Part shown: piece by piece, positions 1-8,034 of the stretch
How the letters are laid out: each line of letters opens with the position of its first letter
Numbering within the stretch: the first letter of the stretch is position 1
Origin: Bacteroidota bacterium
GTDB lineage: Bacteria > Bacteroidota > Bacteroidia > Bacteroidales > Lentimicrobiaceae
Direction: 5' to 3'
Assembly: GCA_023434665.1 (NCBI GenBank)
Contig: JAEYSM010000086.1
Location: 1-64,000, forward strand
Length of the DNA: 64,000 nt
Notes under the pieces: model-generated
Told to the model about the DNA's origin: nothing
The model's input: only the letters and a program-made list of their open reading frames with translations
The model's database searches: none
Position numbers and translations under genes: made by a program

Positions 1-162
1 TTATTTGAAACCAAAGACATAAATACCGGCTGGGATGGGAAGGTTAATTCGTCGCCGGCACCTGAAGGCTTATATGTATGGTATATTGTGATGAATGTTG
101 CCAGAAATCAAATGAATAAGGGCATGTTTAAGCTTTCGGGCACCGTAATGCTGCTTGATTAG
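1..162 (+). CDS. 3' end of a secreted protein with a T9SS type B (CHU_C) sorting domain
   Basis: An open frame enters from the left edge and ends at TAG 160-162, giving 53 residues. The pattern is a Trp-Asp-Gly turn (GWDGK), then a Pro-x-Gly-x-Tyr-x-Trp strand (PEGLYVWYI), then GTVMLL at the end, which is the hallmark of the gliding-motility-associated C-terminal (CHU_C, type B) domain. In Bacteroidota this domain directs a protein through the type IX secretion system to the cell surface. The rest of the protein lies outside the window, so its role cannot be told. The last residues (LLD) are a slight variant of the usual basic ending. A hairpin terminator follows 27 bases later. Confidence 0.8.
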   Translation, partial: LFETKDINTGWDGKVNSSPAPEGLYVWYIVMNVARNQMNKGMFKLSGTVMLLD

Positions 163-189
163 GGAGTTAGACTTAATTTTCATGATATT

Positions 190-216
190 AAAGCCGGTTT
201 AGCCGGCTTTATGTAT
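190..216 (+). terminator. Rho-independent terminator after the T9SS substrate gene
   Basis: Perfect 8-bp stem (190-197 AAAGCCGG with 203-210 CCGGCTTT), 5-base loop, then a T-rich stretch. It sits 27 bases after the stop codon of the secreted-protein gene and isolates it from the next gene. Confidence 0.75.
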
Positions 217-290
217 TTTTGTTAATTACTACTTTCAATACAAGGGCTGGGTAGTAAGTAATCACTAACCGTGAAAATTTAAATTGTAAA

Positions 291-971
291 ATGCGTCAGA
301 ATAAGTTATCAGGGTACTTGGGTAGTTTCTTTCAGGAAGTTATTCTGGATGTTTATCAAAGCAGTATTAATCCTGATCTCGAGGTAGCAATTATTAATGG
401 CAGATATCAACTAAATGCGGGGAAAGTTAACTATTCTTTCGGTCCTTTGCATGATGCTTTCAGAAAATATTTTAAAAAAGACACTCCAAATCTTAGAGAC
501 GATTCTAATGTTCTGATTTTAGGTTTTGGTGCAGGGAGCGTGGCCTACATACTAAGAAATGAATTAGGATTTAATTCTCACATCACAGGTATTGAAGCCG
601 ATCCAAAAGTCATCGAAATAGCGAAGGAGCATTTCTATCTCAACAAACTGCAAAATGCAGAAATCCATATTATGGATGCCTTTGATTACATTATACGGTG
701 TTCTGAAAAATTTGATCTGATTGTTATTGACATTTATTTAGATGATAAGGTTCCTGTTAAGTTTGAATCTCGTGACTTTATTGAGAAAATATATCAATGC
801 CTGCATATTGGTGGAAAGGTTGTTTTTAACAGACTTCGACCAACTAATGACGGCGAACAACCAATACAGGTTTTGATTGGAAAATATAATTCCATTTTTC
901 CTAAAGTATCGACTGTTGTGATTCCGATTAATAAAAACAGTCCTAATTATTTTATTACCGGTGAGCGTTAA
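291..971 (+). CDS. Spermidine-synthase-fold SAM-binding protein (putative methyltransferase)
   Basis: 226 residues with a Rossmann-type nucleotide fold. Residues about 74-88 hold the SAM motif (ILGFGAGS), followed by an acidic strand end (GIEADPKVIEIAK), then DAFDYI, and FDLIVIDIYLDD, the order seen in spermidine synthases and their methyltransferase-like relatives. It is shorter than spermidine synthase (about 280 residues) and the N-terminal beta domain is reduced, so polyamine synthesis should not be assumed; many Bacteroidota have such a protein with unknown substrate. It stands alone, 37 bases upstream of tex, which has its own promoter element. The start ATG at 291 has no clear Shine-Dalgarno sequence, as is usual here. 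Confidence 0.65.
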   Translation: MRQNKLSGYLGSFFQEVILDVYQSSINPDLEVAIINGRYQLNAGKVNYSFGPLHDAFRKYFKKDTPNLRDDSNVLILGFGAGSVAYILRNELGFNSHITGIEADPKVIEIAKEHFYLNKLQNAEIHIMDAFDYIIRCSEKFDLIVIDIYLDDKVPVKFESRDFIEKIYQCLHIGGKVVFNRLRPTNDGEQPIQVLIGKYNSIFPKVSTVVIPINKNSPNYFITGER

Positions 972-983
972 TGCCTGAGGGCT

Positions 984-991
984 TAATTTTG
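984..991 (+). promoter_or_regulatory. Bacteroidota-type -7 element for tex
   Basis: TAATTTTG matches the TAnnTTTG -7 consensus of the Bacteroidota primary sigma factor. It ends 17 bases before the tex ATG, giving a leader of only about ten bases. No clear TTTG -33 element was found, so this rests on the -7 element alone. Confidence 0.45.
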
Positions 992-1008
992 TAAAGAAAT
1001 ATTGTTGT

Positions 1009-3156
1009 ATGGAAAGAAGTAAGGAGTGGTTTGCTGCAGGAATCAGCAAAAAGCTTCAGCTACAAATGGGGCAGGTGTTTAATACTATTACACTAATGGA
1101 TGGTGGTGCTACCATTCCATTTCTTGCCAGATACCGGAAAGAAATGACAGGAGGTATGGATGAGGTAATATTAGCTTCTGTTAGAGATGAATACGAAAGT
1201 CTACAAGCTCTTGAGAAAAGAAGAGATTTTATTATTTCCTCAATGACAGAACTCAATGTTCTGACAGCTGAATTCGAAAATCAAATAATGGCAGCAACAT
1301 CTATTACTGAGCTCGAAGATATTTACCTTCCTTTTAAACCAAAGAGAAGAACCCGGGCCACTGTTGCCAGAGAGAAAGGACTCGAGCCTCTTGCTATATG
1401 GTTGATGAAACAAGTCCCAGGGAATCCTGAGCATAAAGCAACTGAATTTGTTAATCCTGAGAAATCAGTTTCAGATGTTGAGGAAGCATTAACCGGAGCA
1501 AGGGATATTATTGCAGAATGGGTGAGTGAAAGCAAAACTGCTCGCGAGAGAATGCGATCAATTTTTACCAGGGAAGCCACAATTAGCTCAAAACCTATAA
1601 AAGGAAAAGAACTTGAGGGAATTCATTATCAGAACTACTATGATATATCTGAAAACCTGATGCGGGCTCCCTCTCATAGAATTCTGGCAATGTTCAGAGG
1701 AGAGGAAGAAGGCTTTCTTAAGCTATCCATTGATCCTTCTGAAAATACACCCTTCGATTCGCTTGCTCGTATATTTTTAAAGAGTCATACAGAGTCAGCC
1801 AAACACATAGAACTTGCCATACGGGATTCCTATAAACGCTTGCTTAAGCCTTCAATTGAAAATGAAATGCGTGCAATAGTCAAAGAAAAGGCTGACCATG
1901 AAGCTATCAGGGTATTTACTGTGAATCTTCGCCAATTATTACTTGCACCCCCTTTGGGTCAGAAAATAGTATTAGCTATCGACCCGGGATTCAGAACAGG
2001 TTGTAAAATTGTAATTCTTGATCGGCAGGGTACTTTACTGCATAATGAAACTATATATCCACATCCACCTCAGAATGAAGTGGGACCTGCGGTTTCAAAA
2101 TTAAAGAATCTTGTTTCTGCATATGGAGTTGAGGCAATAGCTATTGGTAATGGAACTGCCGGTCGTGAGACTGAAAACTTTGTCAGGAGAATTCCTTTTG
2201 ATCATCAGGTTATTTGTATCATGGTTAATGAGAGTGGAGCATCAGTCTATTCAGCTTCACCTGTTGCCAGAGAAGAATTCCCCGAATATGATGTAACTGT
2301 AAGAGGTGCTGTATCAATTGGCAGGCGGCTGATTGATCCTTTAGCCGAACTGGTTAAAATAGATCCTAAATCAATAGGAGTGGGGCAGTATCAGCATGAT
2401 GTTGATCAAAGTGCCCTTTCGAGAAGTCTTGAAGATACTGTAGTTAATTGTGTTAATCTTGTGGGAGTTGAACTAAACACTGCTAGTAAACAATTGCTTA
2501 GCTATGTTTCAGGACTAGGGCCATCACTTGCTGAGAAAATTGTTGAGTACCGAAAGAAAAATGGTGTCTTTAATTCACGAAATGATCTTTTTAAAGTCAG
2601 TAGATTTGGTGATAAAGCTTTTGAGCAAGCTGCAGGGTTTCTGAGAATAAGGAATGCAAAAGATCCTCTCGACAGTAGTGCTGTTCATCCCGAAAGTTAT
2701 CACCTGGTTCATCGGATGGCAAAATCTCTTGATTGCAGTGTGAGTGAACTAATTGGTCGTAAAGAACTAGTGCAAAAAATCAAACCTGAAGAATTTGTAA
2801 CCGAAAAAGCCGGCTTGCCCACAATTAAAGATATCATTGATGAGTTATCTAAACCAGGCAGGGATCCAAGAGAGAAGTTTGATTTATTTGAATTCGACAA
2901 GAATATAAATAGCATTGAAGACCTTAAGCCGGGAATGATACTAAATGGCATTGTAACCAATATCACCGCTTTTGGTGCATTTGTCGATATTGGAGTGCAT
3001 CAGGATGGACTTGTGCATCTAAGTCAAATGGCAGATCGTTATATTAAAGATCCCAATGAAGTAGTTCGACTTACCCAAAAAGTGAAAGTAAAAGTTATGG
3101 ATGTTGATATTCCACGAAAAAGAATATCCCTATCCATGAAAGAAGCAAAAATGTAA
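1009..3156 (+). CDS. tex: Tex family transcription accessory / RNA-binding protein
   Basis: 715 residues, full length for Tex. The N-terminal helical region is followed by a YqgF/RNase H-like domain (about 320-450, with VLAIDPGFRTGCK), helix-hairpin-helix repeats (about 485-555, GLGPSLAEKIVEYR) and a C-terminal S1 RNA-binding domain (about 644-715, GIVTNITAFGAFVDIG and HLSQM). Tex binds nucleic acid and has been linked to transcription and stress tolerance in several bacteria; its exact biochemical role is still debated. The start ATG at 1009 lies just downstream of a -7 element. The next gene starts 18 bases after the stop, so co-transcription with the barrel protein is likely. Confidence 0.95.
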   Translation: MERSKEWFAAGISKKLQLQMGQVFNTITLMDGGATIPFLARYRKEMTGGMDEVILASVRDEYESLQALEKRRDFIISSMTELNVLTAEFENQIMAATSITELEDIYLPFKPKRRTRATVAREKGLEPLAIWLMKQVPGNPEHKATEFVNPEKSVSDVEEALTGARDIIAEWVSESKTARERMRSIFTREATISSKPIKGKELEGIHYQNYYDISENLMRAPSHRILAMFRGEEEGFLKLSIDPSENTPFDSLARIFLKSHTESAKHIELAIRDSYKRLLKPSIENEMRAIVKEKADHEAIRVFTVNLRQLLLAPPLGQKIVLAIDPGFRTGCKIVILDRQGTLLHNETIYPHPPQNEVGPAVSKLKNLVSAYGVEAIAIGNGTAGRETENFVRRIPFDHQVICIMVNESGASVYSASPVAREEFPEYDVTVRGAVSIGRRLIDPLAELVKIDPKSIGVGQYQHDVDQSALSRSLEDTVVNCVNLVGVELNTASKQLLSYVSGLGPSLAEKIVEYRKKNGVFNSRNDLFKVSRFGDKAFEQAAGFLRIRNAKDPLDSSAVHPESYHLVHRMAKSLDCSVSELIGRKELVQKIKPEEFVTEKAGLPTIKDIIDELSKPGRDPREKFDLFEFDKNINSIEDLKPGMILNGIVTNITAFGAFVDIGVHQDGLVHLSQMADRYIKDPNEVVRLTQKVKVKVMDVDIPRKRISLSMKEAKM

Positions 3157-3174
3157 TTGTATAGGGAATTAACA

Positions 3175-3858
3175 ATGAATAAAACAAGAAGTGTAGTTGT
3201 TATTGTGTTTGCAATCTTGATGTTTACCGCACAGCATGTGTATTCACAAAGAATTATGGGTGCCATAATTGGTGGAGTTAATGCCTCTCAGGTTGATGGT
3301 GATGAGGTCTTTGGCTACCATAAATTCGGTTTAAATGTTGGAGCAGCAGCCATTGTGCCAATTACAGGAAACTGGTCAGTGAGTGTTGAGAATGTATATA
3401 GCGAGAAGGGCTCCCGACAAAAAGCAAGATATATAGACTCATTAGATGGGTCATACGATTTGAAGTTAAATTACCTGGATGTGCCGTTTCTGGTCCAATA
3501 TACTGATAAGAATATAGCTACATTCGGACTTGGAGCATCATGGGGAGGTCTGGTTAAAGTATATGAGCAACGGAACGGCATTGAGCAAACCGGCACCACT
3601 CTAAACAGCGAAATTTACCGTTCAAGTGATATCAATTTCCTTTTGGATGTAAAATTCCGGACAGTAGAACGGCTGTATTTCAATTTTAGATATGCTTATT
3701 CTATCCGACCCATCGCAACGCGAGAAGTAATTGACTCAAAGACCGGATATCCAAATATACGTGATCAGTACAACGGAATGTTTACTTTCAGGCTTTACTA
3801 TATTTTCAATGAAAGATTGAGTGAACGCATTACCAGAGGCCAGCCAAGTACAAAGTAG
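3175..3858 (+). CDS. Outer membrane beta-barrel protein, PorT-like family
   Basis: 227 residues. A signal peptide is clear (MNKTRS, hydrophobic core to about residue 20, cleavage near VYSQ). The remainder alternates short amphipathic strands and turns (GLNVGAAAIVPITGNWSVSVE, YLDVPFLVQY, FNFRYAYSI, FTFRLYYIF), as in the outer-membrane-beta-barrel-2/PorT group. I chose ATG 3175, preceded by AGGGAA at 3162-3167, rather than the TTG at 3157 that directly abuts the tex stop. Function is unknown; members range from small structural barrels to T9SS-associated PorT, and nothing here identifies it as PorT itself. Confidence 0.75.
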   Translation: MNKTRSVVVIVFAILMFTAQHVYSQRIMGAIIGGVNASQVDGDEVFGYHKFGLNVGAAAIVPITGNWSVSVENVYSEKGSRQKARYIDSLDGSYDLKLNYLDVPFLVQYTDKNIATFGLGASWGGLVKVYEQRNGIEQTGTTLNSEIYRSSDINFLLDVKFRTVERLYFNFRYAYSIRPIATREVIDSKTGYPNIRDQYNGMFTFRLYYIFNERLSERITRGQPSTK

Positions 3859-3891
3859 TTTCTGATTCATATTTTAGTCTCAGAAACTACT
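3854..3891. terminator. Bidirectional hairpin containing both stop codons of convergent genes
   Basis: A perfect 12-bp stem (3854-3865 with 3880-3891) encloses a 14-base loop. The TAG of the barrel gene (3856-3858) and the TAG of the convergent trmN6 gene (3887-3889 on the minus strand) both sit inside the stem. T-runs after the stem are modest, so termination strength is uncertain. Confidence 0.65.
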
Positions 3892-4663
3892 GTTTAAGAT
3901 GCAAATAATATGGTTCAGTTAATTTCAGATATTCGGGAGTGTATTTTCCATGCTCATCCCTTATCATAATTTCATTTACTTCACAGTCAGCAAAAGAAAT
4001 GTTGGAATATTCCAATAAAATCCTGTTTGGTTCTTTCCCATGCTTTGGAATTACAAATGTTTGTCTGGTAAGCAACAATCCTTCATTTTTGCATAATAAA
4101 TCCAGCTGAGTATACTCAGAATAAGGGAATATGACACTTAATCTACCTTGCTCAGAAAGTAAATGTTTTGAGTTTTTAATCAAGTCGCTAATCGGTAATC
4201 CAGTATCATGTCTGGCATTATCCCTGCCTGTGACACCTGACTTTAAAGAATTTGAGAAATAAGGAGGATTTGAAATAATCAAATCGAAAGTTCTTTTAAC
4301 GCTTGAACCAATCATTCTCTCATTAGCTTCTCTCGGATGTGCATCAAGTTCCTTATGCGCAAACAGTTCCTTTGAGTAATCACGAAAATCCGCTAAAATA
4401 CATGAAAGCCTTTCAGTCCATTTGCTGGCAGCAAAATTTGATAAGGCCTGATAATATGCTTGTTCGTTGATTTCTATGCCCACGATTGAAGCATCTGTGT
4501 TTTGTGCAGCAATAAGTGCCAATAAACCACAGCCGGTGCCAATATCAAGAATATTAGAAGCTCCGTTATAATTAATCCAGGCTCCGAGTAATACCGAATC
4601 GGTACCCACTTTCATGGCACTTTGGGTATCATCAACAACAAACTGCTTAAAATGGAATGGCAT
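3887..4663 (-). CDS. trmN6: tRNA1(Val) (adenine(37)-N6)-methyltransferase
   Basis: 258 residues. It is a class I SAM methyltransferase with the SAM-binding loop ILDIGTGCGLLAL (about 38-50), acidic GIEINEQA, and the amino-methyltransferase catalytic motif NPPYF preceded by FDLIISNPP. The N-terminal MPFHFKQF and the conserved residues after NPPYF (GRDNARHD) are typical of the YfiC/TrmN6 family, which makes m6A37 in tRNA-Val. It is the third gene of rpsP-rimM-trmN6, one base after rimM, which fits a translation-related operon. Substrate tRNA is inferred from the family. Confidence 0.88.
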   Translation of the reverse strand: MPFHFKQFVVDDTQSAMKVGTDSVLLGAWINYNGASNILDIGTGCGLLALIAAQNTDASIVGIEINEQAYYQALSNFAASKWTERLSCILADFRDYSKELFAHKELDAHPREANERMIGSSVKRTFDLIISNPPYFSNSLKSGVTGRDNARHDTGLPISDLIKNSKHLLSEQGRLSVIFPYSEYTQLDLLCKNEGLLLTRQTFVIPKHGKEPNRILLEYSNISFADCEVNEIMIRDEHGKYTPEYLKLTEPYYLHLKQ

Positions 4664-4664
4664 A

Positions 4665-5186
4665 CTATTCCAGATACAATTCTATAAGACCTTCAGGAGC
4701 TGAAGTAAAAAGTTGTTTTTTTGATCTGTCGAGTCCTGTAATTATTTCGTCGGTAATCGGTATAAGAATTTCTTTATTTCTAAACTCAATACTTAGGACT
4801 GCTTGATGGGGGTATTCAAGAACTTCAATTACCTTACCGATTAAACCATGATTCTTATCGTGTACCTCAAAACCTATAATTTCGTGATAATAGAATCGGT
4901 TTCCTGTAAGTTCCGGTAACATTGAAAGGGGTTGGTACAATTCACAACCCACCAGAATTGAAGCCTGGTCGACTGAATCAATATCGGCAAATGTTAAAAC
5001 CGCCTTATTATTATGTTTCAGATCGATTTTTTCAATAAAAAATGGAATCAATTTTCCGTTCATTAGAACGAAAACTGATTCCATTTCTTCATAATCTTCA
5101 GGGTAATCAACGTCAAGGTTGACCAGAAGAGCTCCTTTAGCGGCAAATGGTTTAATTATTTTACCAAGGTAAAAGTAGCCCTCCAT
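4665..5186 (-). CDS. rimM: Ribosome maturation factor RimM
   Basis: 173 residues, normal length. The N-terminal RimM barrel begins with YLGKIIKPFAAKGALLV (equivalent to the G-x-I-x-K-x-x-G-x-x-G pattern) and the C-terminal PRC-barrel half contains YYHEIIGFEV and the late EILIPITDEII motif. RimM assists 30S head assembly and binds S19. It follows rpsP by six bases, the same order as in many bacteria, where S16, RimM and tRNA methylation genes are linked. Here TrmN6 rather than TrmD is the linked methyltransferase. Confidence 0.93.
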   Translation of the reverse strand: MEGYFYLGKIIKPFAAKGALLVNLDVDYPEDYEEMESVFVLMNGKLIPFFIEKIDLKHNNKAVLTFADIDSVDQASILVGCELYQPLSMLPELTGNRFYYHEIIGFEVHDKNHGLIGKVIEVLEYPHQAVLSIEFRNKEILIPITDEIITGLDRSKKQLFTSAPEGLIELYLE

Positions 5187-5192
5187 ACCGAT

Positions 5193-5747
5193 TTATTCAG
5201 TTGGCGCCTGTTCTTCTGATGCCTCAGCAGCCGGTTCTTCGGTTGTTTCAACAGCTTCTGCTGAAGTTTCGGAAGCTGCTTCTGCTTCTTGCTGGCGTTT
5301 TTTTGCTAATTCAGCAGCGCGTGCTTCATTAACTTTAACTTCAGCTTCCATAAGTTTTTTCTTTGATTCCTTTTCGGTAAGCTGTTCAGCTTTCAGACTA
5401 CTTATGAATTTTGCCTGTTTAGCTTCTTTCCATTCATTAAATCTTACTTCAGCAACTTCTTTAGTAAAAGCACCTTTTTCAGCACCTATCATCAGATGAT
5501 TATAATGCAAAACTCCCTGTTCTGATAAAATGTTCTTAACAGTTGGAGTTGGATCTGCGCCTTTACGTAACCATTCATAAGCCTTTTGGAAGTCAAGAAC
5601 GATTTCGGCAGGTCTTGCAACTGGGTTGTAAGTACCGATTTTTTCAATAAACCTTCCATCACGGGGTGCACGACCATCCGCAATTACAATGTGGTAGAAA
5701 GGTCTTCCCTTTTTACCAAAGCGTTGTAATCTCATTTTTGTTGGCAT
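5193..5747 (-). CDS. rpsP: 30S ribosomal protein S16 with long C-terminal tail
   Basis: The first 80-90 residues are canonical S16 (MPTKMRLQRFGKKGRPFYHI, DGRFIEKIGTYNP). The protein is 184 residues, about twice the usual length: after residue about 90 comes a charged helical stretch rich in Lys, Glu and Ala, then an acidic Ala/Glu/Thr tail. Tails of this kind are common on S16 in Bacteroidota, and their role is not known to me. It heads the rpsP-rimM-trmN6 operon. A TACTTTG element at 5792-5798 gives a plausible promoter with a leader of about 40 bases. Confidence 0.95.
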   Translation of the reverse strand: MPTKMRLQRFGKKGRPFYHIVIADGRAPRDGRFIEKIGTYNPVARPAEIVLDFQKAYEWLRKGADPTPTVKNILSEQGVLHYNHLMIGAEKGAFTKEVAEVRFNEWKEAKQAKFISSLKAEQLTEKESKKKLMEAEVKVNEARAAELAKKRQQEAEAASETSAEAVETTEEPAAEASEEQAPTE

Positions 5748-5791
5748 AAACTCTTAATTTAAATTTGTTAAAAATGTTATTTTTCGGGGTG

Positions 5792-5798
5792 CAAAGTA
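5792..5798 (-). promoter_or_regulatory. Probable -7 element of the rpsP operon
   Basis: On the minus strand the sequence reads GTTACTTTGCAC, close to the TAnnTTTG -7 consensus but one base short in the spacer. It lies about 45 bases upstream of the rpsP ATG. No convincing -33 element was found. Confidence 0.35.
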
Positions 5799-5811
5799 AC
5801 GAAAATTTTCA

Positions 5812-7911
5812 TTATAACTGACTGTCTTCTTTCTTTTTTCTCTTAAAGATATTCAACTTAAAAAAGTCAAATAGCCCTTTGCGCTCTTTAATAATTTCAT
5901 CTGGTGCTGGTACCGAATCAGTCACGATATGCTGCCTTGCAGGGCCTGTTAAGATTATTTCCGGACTTAAATTCTTATATTCATATTCAGTTATCCATCC
6001 TCTGCTAAGCATCTTGCCGGATACTAATGAATAGTAATTGCTCAAATATTCGCGCAAGTTACCCTCTTTATCAAATGAGTATTTAAAAAGTTTTGGACGT
6101 GGAACTATGCTTGCAATGTAAATGCTCTCGGCAAGGGTCAGTTTTGATACATCTTTCTTAAAGTAGAAATGTGCAGCTTCATTTACTCCATATGTCATTG
6201 GGCCAGTCTCTATTATATTCAAATATACTTCAAACATTCTGTCTTTCGACACCAATCTCTGAGACTCAATAATCCATGTTATAAGCATTTCCTCCAGTTT
6301 TCTGGTTATATGCTTACTTCTGTTTAAAAAGATATTTTTAACTAGTTGCATTGAGATTGTACTTCCACCTCTTGCAAACCTCTTCTCTTTTATATTAGTG
6401 ATAATACTATGCCTGATGGCATCAGGAACAAAGCCATTATGGTTATAAAATTGTCCATCTTCCGATGTCATAATGGCATACTTCAGATTAGCTGGGATTT
6501 GGTCGAGTGCCCTATAATTTGGGTTCTCCTCACCTATAAGAATTTCTCTTACAGGGTAACCATTTTCGTAAGGAATGTATATAAACGGTCCATTTATAAA
6601 GGCAAGATTTGTTTTTCCAAATTGTTGAACTCTGAAATTCCGGCTTCTTAATTTCGATTCGAATAACAATGAATCCGGGTTGTTTACTGCCATGTTAAAT
6701 TCCAACATGAAGTTTAATGACCCCTTAACTTTAATCCCTTCCAGATTAGTGAACATACCTGCCGGAAGTGACTCAAAGAAATCAGCTGCATCAATATCTG
6801 GCTCATTAATGCGGATATCAATTCTTTTTTCCGGCAGTATTGAGTATTTTACATAAGGATGAAATCCAATCTTATTGAAAGACACCAAAGTAGAACTGTC
6901 AATTTCAAAAAAATTATCGCCTACCAGAACGCTGAAATCGACTTCACCATTTTCAACCTTTACATCACTAGGCGAGATCCTTGGGTGATTTAACAGAGGT
7001 TCTTTCAGATAAACACTTCCATGCAGACTGGCCAAATCCTTAGGCAGTTTTTCAAAACTAAAGCTAATAGCAGCAGAATCAAATGAAAATATTGTGTTCC
7101 ACCGCTTTTTAATATAAGGAATTGTAATCTTTTCTTCAGTGCCTGAAAATGAAATTAGTACTTCATGATTTTCAGAGTCAAGTGTACCATTTACTTTCCA
7201 GGTCGCAGTTTCGTTTTCTTCAGTGATATTAACAGTAGTGTTGAAAATGTGATTTCCTATGTCTAATCTCGGGAGATAGAAATTAATTTCCCTCTGGTCC
7301 AGCAAAGCATTAATTCGAAACTCATTAATTGATATTGAAGAAGGAATCAAATTGAAAAGGGCATTCATCAGTCTTGAGACGCGTAATCCATATTTATTTT
7401 CTATTTGGGGAGTTTGGCCCTTTATTGTGGTTCCCTTTTTCTTGTCGAGGAGAAATAAATAATTACTTTTATCACCTTCACGTTTGAGATTTATAAGGGT
7501 ATTGATTAGGTTTAGATTCGTTATTTTTAAATCTCCCAATATAAGTGAAACGGGTTTGAAGCTTAAACGCAAAATATTGATTCTAAATAAAGAATCCTGA
7601 GAACTTGATTTAGGAACCTGAATAATATTCTGATTACTCAAAGTGTCTTGCACAACTTGTGTACCGAGCGCCGGTGTTATAGCCGCAAAGTTCTGTATTT
7701 CAATCGTTCTGATGCCAGAAAAGTGAGCATTTGAATATCCGAATTTCAGATTATATCTGGTTTCAATTGCATGTAACCTTTGGTCAATAATCTTTCGTAA
7801 TATAATATTACGAAGTCCAAAGAAGAGTGTTATAGTAGCGAATACCAGTGTAATTGTAATCAACGCAATGAATTTCAAGCCAATGCGTTTTCTTTTTATT
7901 TTAATAGACAA
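5812..7911 (-). CDS. GT51 peptidoglycan glycosyltransferase with large N-terminal extension
   Basis: 699 residues. A transmembrane anchor at about 12-33 is followed by about 420 residues of beta-rich, AsmA-like sequence, and then a glycosyltransferase-51 domain (about 466-650). The catalytic motifs are intact: E484 in SEDGQFYNHNG, the RGGSTISMQLVKN block, and RKLEE with E541 as the second conserved Glu. There is no penicillin-binding transpeptidase domain after it, so it would polymerise lipid II glycan strands without cross-linking, like MtgA. MtgA itself is only about 240 residues; the extra domain is the unusual feature. The C-terminus is basic (FKRKKK). It has its own promoter element and is separated from rpsP by 64 bases. 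Confidence 0.85.
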   Translation of the reverse strand: MSIKIKRKRIGLKFIALITITLVFATITLFFGLRNIILRKIIDQRLHAIETRYNLKFGYSNAHFSGIRTIEIQNFAAITPALGTQVVQDTLSNQNIIQVPKSSSQDSLFRINILRLSFKPVSLILGDLKITNLNLINTLINLKREGDKSNYLFLLDKKKGTTIKGQTPQIENKYGLRVSRLMNALFNLIPSSISINEFRINALLDQREINFYLPRLDIGNHIFNTTVNITEENETATWKVNGTLDSENHEVLISFSGTEEKITIPYIKKRWNTIFSFDSAAISFSFEKLPKDLASLHGSVYLKEPLLNHPRISPSDVKVENGEVDFSVLVGDNFFEIDSSTLVSFNKIGFHPYVKYSILPEKRIDIRINEPDIDAADFFESLPAGMFTNLEGIKVKGSLNFMLEFNMAVNNPDSLLFESKLRSRNFRVQQFGKTNLAFINGPFIYIPYENGYPVREILIGEENPNYRALDQIPANLKYAIMTSEDGQFYNHNGFVPDAIRHSIITNIKEKRFARGGSTISMQLVKNIFLNRSKHITRKLEEMLITWIIESQRLVSKDRMFEVYLNIIETGPMTYGVNEAAHFYFKKDVSKLTLAESIYIASIVPRPKLFKYSFDKEGNLREYLSNYYSLVSGKMLSRGWITEYEYKNLSPEIILTGPARQHIVTDSVPAPDEIIKERKGLFDFFKLNIFKRKKKEDSQL

Positions 7912-7927
7912 GGCAGTATAATTTGAA

Positions 7928-7935
7928 CAAAGATA
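7928..7935 (-). promoter_or_regulatory. -7 element for the GT51 gene
   Basis: The minus strand reads TATCTTTG, an exact TAnnTTTG match, 16 bases upstream of the ATG at 7911. The -33 position has no clear TTTG. A very short leader is implied. Confidence 0.45.
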
Positions 7936-8034
7936 AACTTATCAACATTTGAGCCGAAGGCCATAGTAAATGGTTATTTTTACCGAGATAAAACAAAAAT
8001 TGTACCTGATTGATTTCATAAGGATTAAAGAGAG

